From: SIG636 sp045604285 | Lineage (GTDB): Bacteria > Bacillota > Clostridia > Oscillospirales > CAG-382 | Direction: 5' to 3' | Assembly (NCBI GenBank): GCA_045604285.1 | Contig: JAZUNS010000107.1 | Span: 1-27,399 of the forward strand | DNA: 27,399 nt | Part shown: piece after piece, positions 1 through 8,390 of the stretch | Layout: every line of letters starts with the position of its first letter | How positions within the stretch are numbered: the first letter of the stretch is position 1 | Translations under genes and position numbers: made by a program | The notes under the pieces: model-generated | Databases searched by the model: none | What the model was told of the DNA's origin: nothing | Seen by the model: the letters and a program-made list of their open reading frames with translations, nothing else

Positions 1-1065
1 GACGGTGCGATTGTTCGCTCTGCCGCTTTGCATGACGAGGTTTTCCCCGAAAGTTTAAAGGCAATTGCCCGTGCAGGTGCAGGAACAAACAACATTCCGA
101 TTGAAAAGTGCAGTGAACAGGGTATCGTTGTTTTCAATACCCCCGGTGCAAACGCTAACGGCGTTAAAGAGCTTACTATAGCAGCTCTTCTTCTTGCTTC
201 CCGTAACATCGCAGGCGGTATCGACTGGGCAAACGGCCTTACTGCCGAAGAAAACGTTGCCAAGGCTGTTGAAGCAGGCAAGAGCGCTTTTGTAGGTCCC
301 GAGCTTATGGGCAAGACCCTTGGCGTAATCGGCCTCGGCGCAATCGGCGGCCTCGTTGCCAACTGCGCAAGCAGTCTGGGTATGAAGGTTATCGGCTGCG
401 ACCCCTTCCTTACCGTTGACAATGCATGGCATCTTTCCCGCTCCATTATCAAGGCTAACAGCTTTGACGAAGTGTTTGAAAAGAGCGATTATATAAGCGT
501 TCACGTTCCCTCCACCAAGGATACCAAGGGTATGTTTAATGCCCGCAGCTTCTCTTTGATGAAGGACGGCGTAAGAATAGTAAACCTTTCCAGAGCAGAT
601 CTGGTTAACGTAGCAGACCTTAAGGCTGCTATTGCAGACGGCAAGGTTGCCTCCTACGTTACCGACTTCCCCACAAACGATACTATCAACTGCGATAAGA
701 TAGTTTGCATCCCTCACCTTGGTGCCTCCACTCCCGAATCCGAGGAGAACTGCGCACTTATGGCAGCAAACGAGCTTATCGATTACGTTGAAAACGGCAT
801 AATCAAAAACAGCGTAAACTATCCTAATATCGATATGGCTAAGCAGGCAAAGACAAGAATCCTTGTTCTTCATGAGAACATACCCAACATTCTTGCTCAG
901 ATATCTGCGGCTCTCAGCAACAACGGCGCTAATATCGAATCTATGCTTAACCGCTCCAAGGGCGCAAACGCTTGCAGCGTTCTTGACACTAACGACGAAG
1001 TTACCAACGATATGATCGAAGGCATCTGTGGCGTTCAGGGCGTAAGACGTACAATCATTATTTAA
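1..1065 (+). CDS. serA: D-3-phosphoglycerate dehydrogenase, 5' end outside window
   Basis: Oxidises 3-phosphoglycerate to 3-phosphohydroxypyruvate with NAD, the first step of serine synthesis, in the cytosol. The reading frame is open from base 1, so the true start lies upstream; the TTG at 28 is inside the conserved substrate domain and is not the start. The visible 354 residues show the NAD-binding Rossmann motif GLGAIG, the catalytic Arg region NLSRADLVN, the catalytic His in PHLGAST and a C-terminal ACT domain (about the last 70 residues, starting near RILVLHENIPN). The stretch that usually carries the catalytic Glu (ALDVFE-type) reads YVTDFPTND, which I recall from a clostridial/Bacteroides subgroup. 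Next gene follows after 27 nt, probably one operon. The family also holds other 2-hydroxyacid dehydrogenases, but the ACT domain and overall pattern favour SerA. Confidence 0.9.
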   Translation, partial: DGAIVRSAALHDEVFPESLKAIARAGAGTNNIPIEKCSEQGIVVFNTPGANANGVKELTIAALLLASRNIAGGIDWANGLTAEENVAKAVEAGKSAFVGPELMGKTLGVIGLGAIGGLVANCASSLGMKVIGCDPFLTVDNAWHLSRSIIKANSFDEVFEKSDYISVHVPSTKDTKGMFNARSFSLMKDGVRIVNLSRADLVNVADLKAAIADGKVASYVTDFPTNDTINCDKIVCIPHLGASTPESEENCALMAANELIDYVENGIIKNSVNYPNIDMAKQAKTRILVLHENIPNILAQISAALSNNGANIESMLNRSKGANACSVLDTNDEVTNDMIEGICGVQGVRRTIII

Positions 1066-1092
1066 TTGCCCGGATAAGAAGGTGCAAACGCC

Positions 1093-1914
1093 TTGATCTT
1101 ATCAACAGAGTTTAACTACGCTTCCATACTTTACGGTACGGAAAAGGCAATAGAGGTTGTGGCAAAAGCCGGCTTTGAAGGTTTGGATTATTCCATGTTC
1201 GACCTGACGAGAGAGGATAACCCGGTAAACCATGACGATTATAAAGCTCGCATGGAAAGCTTTCGCCGTATAGCGAAGGATTGCGGTGTATGCTTTAACC
1301 AGACCCACGCACCTTTTCCTTCCTTGAAGAAGGACGATGGGGAATATAACGCAAAAACCTTTCCCATGCTTGTCCGTTCAATAGAAGCAACCGCTATCCT
1401 GGGCGTCCCCCACGTGGTAATGCATCCGCAGCCGGTAGGGGAGGATTCCTTGGAAAGGAATATAGAGTTCTTTTCGGGTCTTGCACCCTACTGTAAGGAA
1501 TACGGCGTTAAGATAGCGTTAGAAAATCTTATAAGACCCTCATATTTTGGCGAGGCTGACCAGCTATGCGCCCTTGTGGATGGGCTTGACAGTGATTGCT
1601 TTACCTGCCTTATTGATATCGGCCATGCGTCCATAAATGGCAATGGGGCAGATCATCTGCGCAAGATGGGCAGCCGTGTAACGGCACTTCACGTTCACGA
1701 TAACGACGGCGTTCACGATAATCACAATATGCCCTTTAACCGCGGCATAAATTGGGATGAGATATGTGCCGCCCTTAAGGATATAGACTATAAGGGTGAC
1801 CTGACTTATGAAGCAGGCTTTTACGTTCGCCAATTCCCGACAGAGCTTGTTCCCGCTGCCTATAAAATGATGGCGGAAACCGGCAAGTATCTTATAAGTA
1901 AGATAACTCAATAA
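1093..1914 (+). CDS. Sugar phosphate isomerase/epimerase, TIM-barrel (AP endonuclease 2 / xylose isomerase-like)
   Basis: 273-residue cytosolic protein of the xylose-isomerase-like TIM-barrel superfamily. Likely metal ligands are visible in the right order: Glu in IALENL, Asp and His in CLIDIGHA, His in LHVHDND and Glu near the end in TYEAGF. The start is TTG at 1093, preceded by the ribosome site AAGAAGGTG about 9 nt upstream; the N-terminus (LSTEFNYASILYGTEKAIE) fits a first beta strand and helix, and the first in-frame ATG would delete them. It sits 27 nt behind the phosphoglycerate dehydrogenase gene, so both are probably cotranscribed and stop at the terminator just downstream. The substrate cannot be read from sequence; hydroxypyruvate isomerase, sugar epimerases and inositol-pathway enzymes all share this fold. 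Confidence 0.8.
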   Translation: MILSTEFNYASILYGTEKAIEVVAKAGFEGLDYSMFDLTREDNPVNHDDYKARMESFRRIAKDCGVCFNQTHAPFPSLKKDDGEYNAKTFPMLVRSIEATAILGVPHVVMHPQPVGEDSLERNIEFFSGLAPYCKEYGVKIALENLIRPSYFGEADQLCALVDGLDSDCFTCLIDIGHASINGNGADHLRKMGSRVTALHVHDNDGVHDNHNMPFNRGINWDEICAALKDIDYKGDLTYEAGFYVRQFPTELVPAAYKMMAETGKYLISKITQ

Positions 1915-1929
1915 ATTCACACAAAAATA

Positions 1930-1963
1930 CCCCGACAGATTAAACTCTGTCGGGGTTCTTTTT
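1930..1963. terminator. Bidirectional rho-independent terminator
   Basis: A perfect 10-bp stem CCCCGACAGA/TCTGTCGGGG with a 6-nt loop. On the plus strand it is followed by TTCTTTTT, and on the minus strand by TATTTTTG, so it can end both the isomerase transcript and the convergent cysteine synthase transcript, whose stop codon overlaps the T tail. Confidence 0.9.
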
Positions 1964-2891
1964 AACTAAATATTCCGGTGGAAAGATATCTTTCGCCTGT
2001 ATCCGGCAGCACTACAACTATTGTCTTTCCGCTGCCGTTTTCTTCAAGCGCAATTTTGCAAGCCGCCCAAAGCGCCGCACCTGAGGATATGCCGCAAAGC
2101 ACGCCGTCAAGTCTTGCCAGCTTGCGGGTATATTCAAACGCATCCTCGTCGCTTACGCCTATTATCCTGTCAAAGGGACGGTCAACCACCGCTGCGGGTA
2201 CAAAATTAGCACCTATCCCTTGTAAGCCGTGGCTGCTTGCCGCACCGCCGGAAAGCACGGGGGAACGTGCAGGCTCTACCGCCACTACTTGTATGTCATC
2301 GTTTTTTTCTTTTAAAAATTTACTTACACCGCCAAGGGTGCCGCCGCTGCCAACGCCTGCAACAAAAAAGTCAAGCTTGCCTTCGGTTCCTTCCCATATT
2401 TCGGGGCCCGTGGTTTTATAATGGATTTCGGGGTTTGCAGGGTTATTGAATTGATCGGGAATATAGCTGCCTTCAATTTCCGCCGCCAGCTTCTGCGCCG
2501 TTTTTATTGCACCCGTCATTCCTTCTGCGCCGGGGCTTAGCGCCACCTCACCGCCGTAAGCCGTAACCAGCGCGCGTCGCTCTGCAGACATCGTGTCGGG
2601 CATAACTATAATTGCTCTGTACCCCTTTACGGCGGCTACTCTTGCCAGCCCAATGCCGGTATTACCTGATGTAGCTTCGATTATTACGCCGTCGGGCTTC
2701 AAAAGCCCCAGGGCCTCGGCACGCTCTATCATGGCGGAAGCAACCCTATCCTTTGCAGAGCCGGCAGGGTTAAACCCCTCCAGCTTGGCAAGTATACGGC
2801 AATCGGTGCCTATGGCATTTGCAATGCCGTTAAGAGTTAAAAGCGGGGTGTTTCCCACCAGCTCTTCGGCGGAGGTATATATCCTTGCCAT
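1962..2891 (-). CDS. cysK: Cysteine synthase A (O-acetylserine sulfhydrylase)
   Basis: Makes L-cysteine from O-acetylserine and sulfide using pyridoxal phosphate, in the cytosol. The 309-residue length is the usual one. The PLP lysine is K47 in NPAGSAKDRV, the substrate loop is TSGNTGIG, the phosphate-binding glycine loop is GVGSGGTLGG, and the C-terminus GERYLSTGIF is typical. I chose the ATG at 2891 (MARIYTSAEELVGNTPLL) because an upstream extension in the same frame only reads into the preceding gene. A ribosome site AAGGAG lies inside the 3' end of that gene, about 13 nt from the start, and the intergenic gap is one base, so translation is probably coupled. It is the last gene of the leftward run. 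Confidence 0.93.
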   Translation of the reverse strand: MARIYTSAEELVGNTPLLTLNGIANAIGTDCRILAKLEGFNPAGSAKDRVASAMIERAEALGLLKPDGVIIEATSGNTGIGLARVAAVKGYRAIIVMPDTMSAERRALVTAYGGEVALSPGAEGMTGAIKTAQKLAAEIEGSYIPDQFNNPANPEIHYKTTGPEIWEGTEGKLDFFVAGVGSGGTLGGVSKFLKEKNDDIQVVAVEPARSPVLSGGAASSHGLQGIGANFVPAAVVDRPFDRIIGVSDEDAFEYTRKLARLDGVLCGISSGAALWAACKIALEENGSGKTIVVVLPDTGERYLSTGIFS

Positions 2892-2892
2892 A

Positions 2893-3891
2893 CTATATTT
2901 TAAGCTCCTTTTTAATAAATTTAGCCACAACCTTGGCCTGCCTGCGGGCAGATTTTACGTTGGGGTGACCGTTGGCGCCTTGCTCGTCCTTAAACTCCGT
3001 CATACAACGCAGCTTTAAAAGCTTTGCCTTGGGGTCGGGGAACTGTTCAAACGCCTTTTGTAAATAGGGGAATGCGGTTTCGGTCATCATGCCAAATACC
3101 CAAAAGATATAGGCGTTGGGGTAGGTTGCACGTATCTGGTTTAAAAAGTCAACCACCGCACCAACAAAATTGTTCCCGTCAACACCGCCTGCAAAATCGT
3201 TGGTGCCTGCGTTAACCACAACTACGTCGGGCGTCCATTTGGAAAAATCCCAAGGCTCCTGCGTAACGCGGGAGGCATGGTTGAAAAATATGGGTATCTC
3301 GTAGTTTTTTACGCCGTTACAGTTGGAATACACACCCTTGCCCGAATAGCAAACGTAATGGGCTTCGGCGTTTAAAAGCTCGGCACATACGGCGGCATAG
3401 GCTTTGGTGCTGTCCTGCTGATAGGTGTGGAACTTCTTTTCCTCGGCAGGGCCTAAATTGCCGTATCCTGCAGTAAGCGAGTCACCGATAAACTCAATCT
3501 TAAGTCTGTCGTTCTTTGCAGCCACGGGGAAAAGCTCAGGCGTAACGCCTTGTACCTCCGCACCTGCAAAAACAATGCGTTCGTCAATTCCTTCGCCTTC
3601 GGTAATCTTTATTACCTCAATATTATGGCGTTTGTTTTCAAGCCCTTCGATAATTATTTTTTCGTTGCCCGTAGAGATTGGAAACCTTTGTGCCATTCGG
3701 TCAAGCTTAACCAACAGGTAATGTGTATACGGCGTTTCAAAGGGCAAAAAGCTAAGGGAAACGCTGCTACCTCTGAATGTAAAGCTAAAGCCGCTGTTGG
3801 GCCAACAAAAAGCGGGCATTCCGTTAACGTATGTATGTCTGCCGAAAGTGCTTATGCGCTCGTCGTCAGATCTGAAATGTACAGTTTTCAT
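2893..3891 (-). CDS. SGNH/GDSL esterase, carbohydrate esterase family 2-like
   Basis: 332-residue two-domain protein resembling family CE2 acetylxylan/deacetylating esterases: a beta-rich N-terminal domain (about 1-120) and an SGNH hydrolase domain (about 130-332). The nucleophile is S138 in IEFIGDSLTAGYG, oxyanion-hole residues are in YSGKG and in NAGTND (N231), and the catalytic His is H309 in GHPNVKS. There is no signal peptide, so it probably acts on imported, partly acetylated sugars inside the cell rather than on polymer outside (inference). The ATG is preceded by GGGAGGT with a 6-nt spacing. It lies 41 nt behind the Ca2+ ATPase gene and one base ahead of cysK, with no terminator visible, although a functional link to either is not obvious. 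Confidence 0.85.
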   Translation of the reverse strand: MKTVHFRSDDERISTFGRHTYVNGMPAFCWPNSGFSFTFRGSSVSLSFLPFETPYTHYLLVKLDRMAQRFPISTGNEKIIIEGLENKRHNIEVIKITEGEGIDERIVFAGAEVQGVTPELFPVAAKNDRLKIEFIGDSLTAGYGNLGPAEEKKFHTYQQDSTKAYAAVCAELLNAEAHYVCYSGKGVYSNCNGVKNYEIPIFFNHASRVTQEPWDFSKWTPDVVVVNAGTNDFAGGVDGNNFVGAVVDFLNQIRATYPNAYIFWVFGMMTETAFPYLQKAFEQFPDPKAKLLKLRCMTEFKDEQGANGHPNVKSARRQAKVVAKFIKKELKI

Positions 3892-3932
3892 TTTAAACCT
3901 CCCATTAGCTGATTAATTTAATATTTTACTAA

Positions 3933-6452
3933 CTATTTGTGTTTTTTGTGACAACATAAAAATAACAATTTGTAAACTTCCGATAAAATTAAGGGAACAA
4001 CGCTAAGAAATGCAACAAAATACCATTGCTCGGTGTTAAGCAAAACCGTGCCGAAAACGTTACGCATGGGCTTAAAAACCACGGTGGATAGCTGCAAAGC
4101 GCAGCAGAACAAAAAGGATAAGCAAAGATATCCGTTGCCCAACGGGCCTATTTTAAACAGCGGCTTGTGGCTGCGCATATTAAAAGAATGAACAAGCTGT
4201 GACAGGCTAAGTACGGTAAACGCCATTGTGCCGCCCAAAGCGGCGTTTCCGTAGTAGATGCAGCCCACGTAGTATGCAGTAAATGAAAGCGCACCTATAA
4301 CAAGCCCCTCAAGCAATATTTTAATCCCCATGTTTTCGGCAAACAAGCTTTGCCCTTTTCGCAGCGGCGGTCTTTCCATAAGGTCCGCCGTGTTTTTTTC
4401 CATGCCAAGCGATATTGCAGGTAAAGAATCCGTTACCAAATTGACCCACAGCAGCTGCATTGCCGAAAGGGGCGAGCCCAGCCCAAGCATCATGGCTGTA
4501 AAAACCGTAAGAATTTCGCCTATATTGCAGGAAAGCAAAAACCTTACGCTTCGTTTTATGTTCTCGTATATGCCTCTTCCGTGTCTTACCGCCTCAACAA
4601 TCGTGGCAAAATTGTCATCGGTAAGCACTAAATCTGCCGCTTCTCTTGCCACGTCGGTGCCGCAGCCGCCCATGGCACAGCCGATATCCGCACGCTTAAG
4701 GGCGGGGGCGTCGTTAACTCCGTCACCCGTCATGGCAACTACCATATCGGCTTTTTTATAAGCATCAACTATTTTTACCTTAAACTCCGGCGTTGCCCTT
4801 GCAAAAACACAGGCGCTTCTTATGGCAGCCTCCTGCTTTTCTGTCGGCAGCGCCATAATTTCCTTTTGGGTATACGCCTTGTCGCCGTCTTTAAGTATCC
4901 CCACCTTTTTTGCAACGGCAATGGCGGTAACCTTGTGGTCGCCCGTTATCATAACCGGCTTAATACCTGCTTTTTTGCATAGCCTTACCGCTTCTGCAAC
5001 CTCTTCTCTCGGCGGGTCGCTTATACCCACAAGCCCACCAAAGGTAAAGACAAGCTCTTTTCCAAGCAGGTCGTTGGGCAAACTGTTGCAATCGGCATAG
5101 GCAAATCCTATTACTCTAAGCGCTTCTGCCGCCATTCCCTCCGCTTTTTCGGCAACCTCGCCCTTGTTTTTGCAACGGGGCAGGATCACGTCAGGCGCAC
5201 CCTTTAAAATTATTTTATACCCGTCGCCAAATCGGTGTGCCGTTGCCATGCATTTAGTATCGGAGGAGAAGGGGACCTCTCTCACTCTGGGAAAATCTTT
5301 TGCCGCCTTTTCGTAAGTAATACCGCTTGTTTCACCAAAACGCAAAAGGGCGTTTTCCGTTGGAGAATCGTCGTTATTGCAAAGCAGTGCAAAAAGCTCA
5401 AGCTTATCGCCGCCGTAAACCTTGGTTACGGTCATTCTGTTTTGGGTAAGCGTACCCGTTTTGTCGGTGCAGATTACGTTGGCACAGCCCAATGTTTCAA
5501 CGGCGGGCAAACGTTTTACCACCGCCTTCTTCTTTGCCAGTCTTTGCACCCCTATGGAAAGCACTATGGTAACTATGGCAGGCAGCCCTTCGGGGATAGC
5601 GGCAACGGCAAGACTTACCGAGGTCATAAACATTTCAATGGGCGGCATCCCCCGCACCAAGGCGTAAACAAAAATAATACCGCAGATAATAAGTGCCAGA
5701 TTCCCCAGCATACTGCCTGTCTTTGCCAGCCTTTTCTGCAACGGCGTGGGCTCTCTGTCCGTTACGGCAAGCATCCCCGCAATTTTGCCCACGCAACTGT
5801 TTTCTCCCACCTCGGTCACAACAAATTTGCCGTGTCCTCCGGTAACGGCGGTGGAGGCAAAAACCATATTCACCATTTCTGCCTGGTGGGCGTCCTTGGC
5901 AACCGTAACGTCGCAGTTCTTTTCTACCGCATCGGATTCTCCCGTAAGGATGGATTCGTTTACCCTAAGCCCTTCGCTTTCCATAAGCCTGCCGTCTGCC
6001 GGTACAAAATCGCCCTTGTTAAGCAAAACAACGTCTCCCACCGTTATTTCCTCTGCGGGCAGGCGCAGCTTTTTTCCTTGGCGTATCACGGTGCATAGGG
6101 GTGAAGTAAGAGAGTTTAGCGCCTCTATTGCCTTTTCCGCACGGCTTTCCTGCACAACGCCCACGGCGGCGTTAACAAAAACAATAAGCAATATTATAAA
6201 GCTGTCGGCGCTGCTTTCGCCCGTTACCGTCGCCACGGTAAAGGATATAACTGCGGCTATAAGCAAAATTATTATCATTTTGTCAGAAAGCTGCGTCAAA
6301 AATCTTTTAAGCACCGACGGCGGCTTTTTATGCCTTGTTTTATTTACCAAGCCTTGGGCTATCCTTTCCGCCGCCTGCTTTTCCGTAAGCCCGTCGGCGG
6401 TGGATTCAAGCTCCTTAAGGGTTTCGTTAACGGTTTTGTTTTGCCAATGCAA
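3933..6452 (-). CDS. P-type Ca2+-transporting ATPase (P2A, SERCA-like)
   Basis: An 839-residue P-type pump, most likely exporting Ca2+ across the cell membrane with ATP. Order of parts: cation ATPase N-terminal domain (1-50), two membrane helices, actuator domain with TGES (170-173), helices M3-M4 with the ion site AAIPEGLPA, phosphorylation motif DKTGT (Asp about 330), KGAPDVIL in the nucleotide domain, the hinge GDGVNDAP, and a C-terminal membrane domain with SCNIGEIL (M5) and NLVTDSLPA (M6). The M4 Glu, M5 Asn/Glu and M6 Asn/Thr/Asp match the calcium ligands of SERCA. I chose the TTG at 6452 because GAGGAGTG sits 6-8 nt upstream and MHWQNKTVNETL is a typical start; longer in-frame starts lie inside the upstream gene. 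The 26-nt overlap with the symporter gene suggests translational coupling. Confidence 0.92.
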   Translation of the reverse strand: MHWQNKTVNETLKELESTADGLTEKQAAERIAQGLVNKTRHKKPPSVLKRFLTQLSDKMIIILLIAAVISFTVATVTGESSADSFIILLIVFVNAAVGVVQESRAEKAIEALNSLTSPLCTVIRQGKKLRLPAEEITVGDVVLLNKGDFVPADGRLMESEGLRVNESILTGESDAVEKNCDVTVAKDAHQAEMVNMVFASTAVTGGHGKFVVTEVGENSCVGKIAGMLAVTDREPTPLQKRLAKTGSMLGNLALIICGIIFVYALVRGMPPIEMFMTSVSLAVAAIPEGLPAIVTIVLSIGVQRLAKKKAVVKRLPAVETLGCANVICTDKTGTLTQNRMTVTKVYGGDKLELFALLCNNDDSPTENALLRFGETSGITYEKAAKDFPRVREVPFSSDTKCMATAHRFGDGYKIILKGAPDVILPRCKNKGEVAEKAEGMAAEALRVIGFAYADCNSLPNDLLGKELVFTFGGLVGISDPPREEVAEAVRLCKKAGIKPVMITGDHKVTAIAVAKKVGILKDGDKAYTQKEIMALPTEKQEAAIRSACVFARATPEFKVKIVDAYKKADMVVAMTGDGVNDAPALKRADIGCAMGGCGTDVAREAADLVLTDDNFATIVEAVRHGRGIYENIKRSVRFLLSCNIGEILTVFTAMMLGLGSPLSAMQLLWVNLVTDSLPAISLGMEKNTADLMERPPLRKGQSLFAENMGIKILLEGLVIGALSFTAYYVGCIYYGNAALGGTMAFTVLSLSQLVHSFNMRSHKPLFKIGPLGNGYLCLSFLFCCALQLSTVVFKPMRNVFGTVLLNTEQWYFVAFLSVVPLILSEVYKLLFLCCHKKHK

Positions 6453-7701
6453 CGATATCACTCCTCGATTTGTATAGTAAAAATATATTGGGCAAAAGCA
6501 TAAAAACGCTCCATATATCTGCAAGGGCAAAGGCGGCACCCTCTGTCAGCAGCGCCCCGACGGTGGCACCTATCGCCACAAGAATTTTAAATATATAATG
6601 GGGTACCTTTTTGTTCGGCAAAAGAAATGCCAGTGCCTCCTCCCCGTAAAAGCACCAGCTTATTATGGCGGCAAACGCAAAAATAATCAGCGCAACGCCG
6701 TAAACCGCCCCGCCTAAAGCACCGTAGCAGGTAATGAACGCACCGTCTACCGTAGGAATTTGTGTGCACAAAATGCACAACGCCGTCAACGTGCTTACTA
6801 TAAAACTGTCTATAAACACTTCGGTGATCCCCCACAGCCCCTGGGTGTGAGAATCGGTTTCAGTAGCCGCCGCATAGGATATGGGTGACGACCCCATTCC
6901 CGCCTCGTGGCTGAAGGTGCCTCTCGTACAGCCCACGCTTATAACCGTGGCGGCACCTATTCCTCCCACGGCTTGCCTTACGCCAAAGGCTTCTTTAAAT
7001 ATGCGCCCCAGTGCCAAGGGTACGTCTTTTATGTGCAGCGCAATTATCCCAAACGCTCCGATAATAAACAAGGCAGAAACCAACGGCAGCGCCAGCGTGT
7101 TTACCTTGGCAATGCTTTTTCTTCCGCCCCAAACCGCCAACAAAGCGGCAACGCCTATTATCGTTGCCCTTGTAATAGGCGTGGGTACACCAAGGGCTAT
7201 AACGTCGGATATAGCCTTCGCCTGGACTACGCTGCCCCCCGCAAAGGCAGAAACAACGCATACCAAGGCAAAAAATACGGCAAGTTTTCCGCAGCCCATA
7301 TCACGCAGGCAGTACATGGCACCCCCCGCAAATCCTCTCGGCGTGCTTTTGCGCCTTCTGTGTATAAGGGCAACCTCGGCATATTTAAGCCCCATGCCTA
7401 AAAAAGAGCATATCCACATCCAAAAAATGCTTCCCGCCCCGCCAAGGCTTATTGCCAGCGCCACGCCGCTTATACTGCCTACGCCTACGGTACCTCCCAG
7501 TGCCGTAGCCAACGCCGCCATGGAAGACAAATTGTTTCCGTTGCCTTTTTTTGCCCCTGAAAAAAAGGTGCTTTTAAAGGCGTTTAATATGGTGTTTGGC
7601 TTCCACAGCCTAAGCTTTACTGTAAAATACGCCCCGAAAGCCAAAAGCAAAACCAACGTAGGCGTTCCCCATAATGCATCTCTTATACCTACGATAATCA
7701 C
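6427..7701 (-). CDS. Sodium:alanine/glycine symporter family protein (AGCS)
   Basis: A 424-residue membrane protein of the alanine or glycine:cation symporter family (AlsT/DagA type), which imports small neutral amino acids with Na+. The family signature region reads GGTVGVGSISGVALAISLGG, followed by IFWMWICSFLGMGLKYAEVAL; other conserved parts are GGAMYCLRD and GMGSSPISYAAA. About ten or eleven hydrophobic helices fill the whole length. The start is GTG at 7701, with GGGGAGG 9 nt upstream. In the signature the frequent G-T-G-N-I-A-G reads G-V-G-S-I-S-G, a variant that may alter ion or substrate preference (inference). It is first in a leftward run with the Ca2+ pump; substrate is not readable. 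Confidence 0.9.
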   Translation of the reverse strand: MIIVGIRDALWGTPTLVLLLAFGAYFTVKLRLWKPNTILNAFKSTFFSGAKKGNGNNLSSMAALATALGGTVGVGSISGVALAISLGGAGSIFWMWICSFLGMGLKYAEVALIHRRRKSTPRGFAGGAMYCLRDMGCGKLAVFFALVCVVSAFAGGSVVQAKAISDVIALGVPTPITRATIIGVAALLAVWGGRKSIAKVNTLALPLVSALFIIGAFGIIALHIKDVPLALGRIFKEAFGVRQAVGGIGAATVISVGCTRGTFSHEAGMGSSPISYAAATETDSHTQGLWGITEVFIDSFIVSTLTALCILCTQIPTVDGAFITCYGALGGAVYGVALIIFAFAAIISWCFYGEEALAFLLPNKKVPHYIFKILVAIGATVGALLTEGAAFALADIWSVFMLLPNIFLLYKSRSDIVALAKQNR

Positions 7702-7726
7702 GTGACGGCGCCTCCCCTCTGAATGA

Positions 7727-7756
7727 TATATATGCAGGCAGGCGGCATAAAATCAA
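7727..7756 (-). promoter_or_regulatory. Probable promoter of the leftward symporter/ATPase run
   Basis: Read on the minus strand: -35 TTGATT (7756-7751), an 18-nt spacer and -10 TATATA (7732-7727). The start site would fall near 7720, giving a very short leader just ahead of the GGGGAGG ribosome site. Match quality is moderate. Confidence 0.4.
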
Positions 7757-7773
7757 AAAAATCAAAAAAAGGC

Positions 7774-7802
7774 TTGAAATAAGGGAAAAAACTTGGTAGA
7801 AT
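7774..7802 (+). promoter_or_regulatory. Promoter of the divIVA-like/fumarase/dipeptidase operon
   Basis: TTGAAA, a 17-nt spacer, and TAGAAT, about 54 nt ahead of the first start codon. The leader then carries a small GC-rich hairpin near 7816-7831 (GGGGGC/GCCCTC) before the GGAGGG ribosome site. No second promoter is visible before fumarase or the dipeptidase. Confidence 0.65.
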
Positions 7803-7856
7803 AATGTCGAATAAAAGGGGGCTTGTGCCCTCAGTAAAATGTTCGGAGGGCTGTTT

Positions 7857-8390
7857 ATGGCAGTTGATATTGTTTTTAGTGAAGCAAAAAAGGGCTATAA
7901 TAAGGATGAGGTACAGCGTTTTATAGAGCGTCTTACCACCGACCATCAGCGTGCCATAGCAGAAAAGGACGATGCCGTTAAGGCGTTGATGAACGAAAAA
8001 GAAGGCCTTGAGGAAAAGTATGCAAGCCGTATAGCCGAGCTGGAAGAGGCTTTGGCAGCGGCTCAATCCGAGGGGAAGGAACAAAGCGCCAAGTATGAAG
8101 AGCTTTGTGCCCGTATGGGTGAAAAGCTTTTGTTTGCCGAGGAGAAATCTGCCAATATAATTGCAGAGGCAGAGGCTATGAGGGCAAAGGCAGAGGCTGA
8201 TGCCGCAGAGGAAGCAAAGAAAAACGTTGCCGCAATTGCCGCCAAGGCAAGAGAGAATGCGGCGGCAGCATTGCGTGCGGCTGATATTTTAAGGCAAAGA
8301 AGCCAGCAGATATGCGTAGGCCTTGACCATACCAAGCGCGTGTTGGAAGAAGCTCTTGAGGCTATTGAAAGGACGGCAGACAATGCTTAA
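7857..8390 (+). CDS. DivIVA-like coiled-coil protein
   Basis: 177 residues. The N-terminus AVDIVFSEAKKGYNKDEVQRFIERL matches the DivIVA/GpsB membrane-targeting domain pattern (F...GY...EV..F), followed by an almost uninterrupted Ala/Glu/Lys-rich heptad coiled coil from about 25 to 130 and a final helix with AADILRQRSQQICVGLDHTKRVLEEALEAI. Such proteins mark curved membrane at poles and septum and recruit partners in Gram-positive bacteria. The ATG at 7857 has GGAGGG 6 nt upstream; an in-frame ORF extension starting six codons earlier would overlap that site. The stop overlaps the next start by 8 nt. Whether this is the main DivIVA or a paralogue cannot be decided here; the usual ylm/ileS surroundings are absent, so a paralogue is more likely. 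Confidence 0.75.
   Translation: MAVDIVFSEAKKGYNKDEVQRFIERLTTDHQRAIAEKDDAVKALMNEKEGLEEKYASRIAELEEALAAAQSEGKEQSAKYEELCARMGEKLLFAEEKSANIIAEAEAMRAKAEADAAEEAKKNVAAIAAKARENAAAALRAADILRQRSQQICVGLDHTKRVLEEALEAIERTADNA

Noticed and set aside
55..873. Long minus-strand open frame opposite the serA fragment
   Set aside because: It is a Cys-rich mirror of a strongly conserved gene, without ribosome site or family resemblance.
6213..6224. TGES at residues 77-80 of the Ca2+ ATPase
   Set aside because: It lies in a membrane-helix loop; the functional TGES is the one at 170-173 in the actuator domain.
7698..8084. Minus-strand open frame covering the gap before the DivIVA-like gene
   Set aside because: It overlaps a good plus-strand gene and promoter, and its Phe-rich product looks like translated low-complexity DNA.
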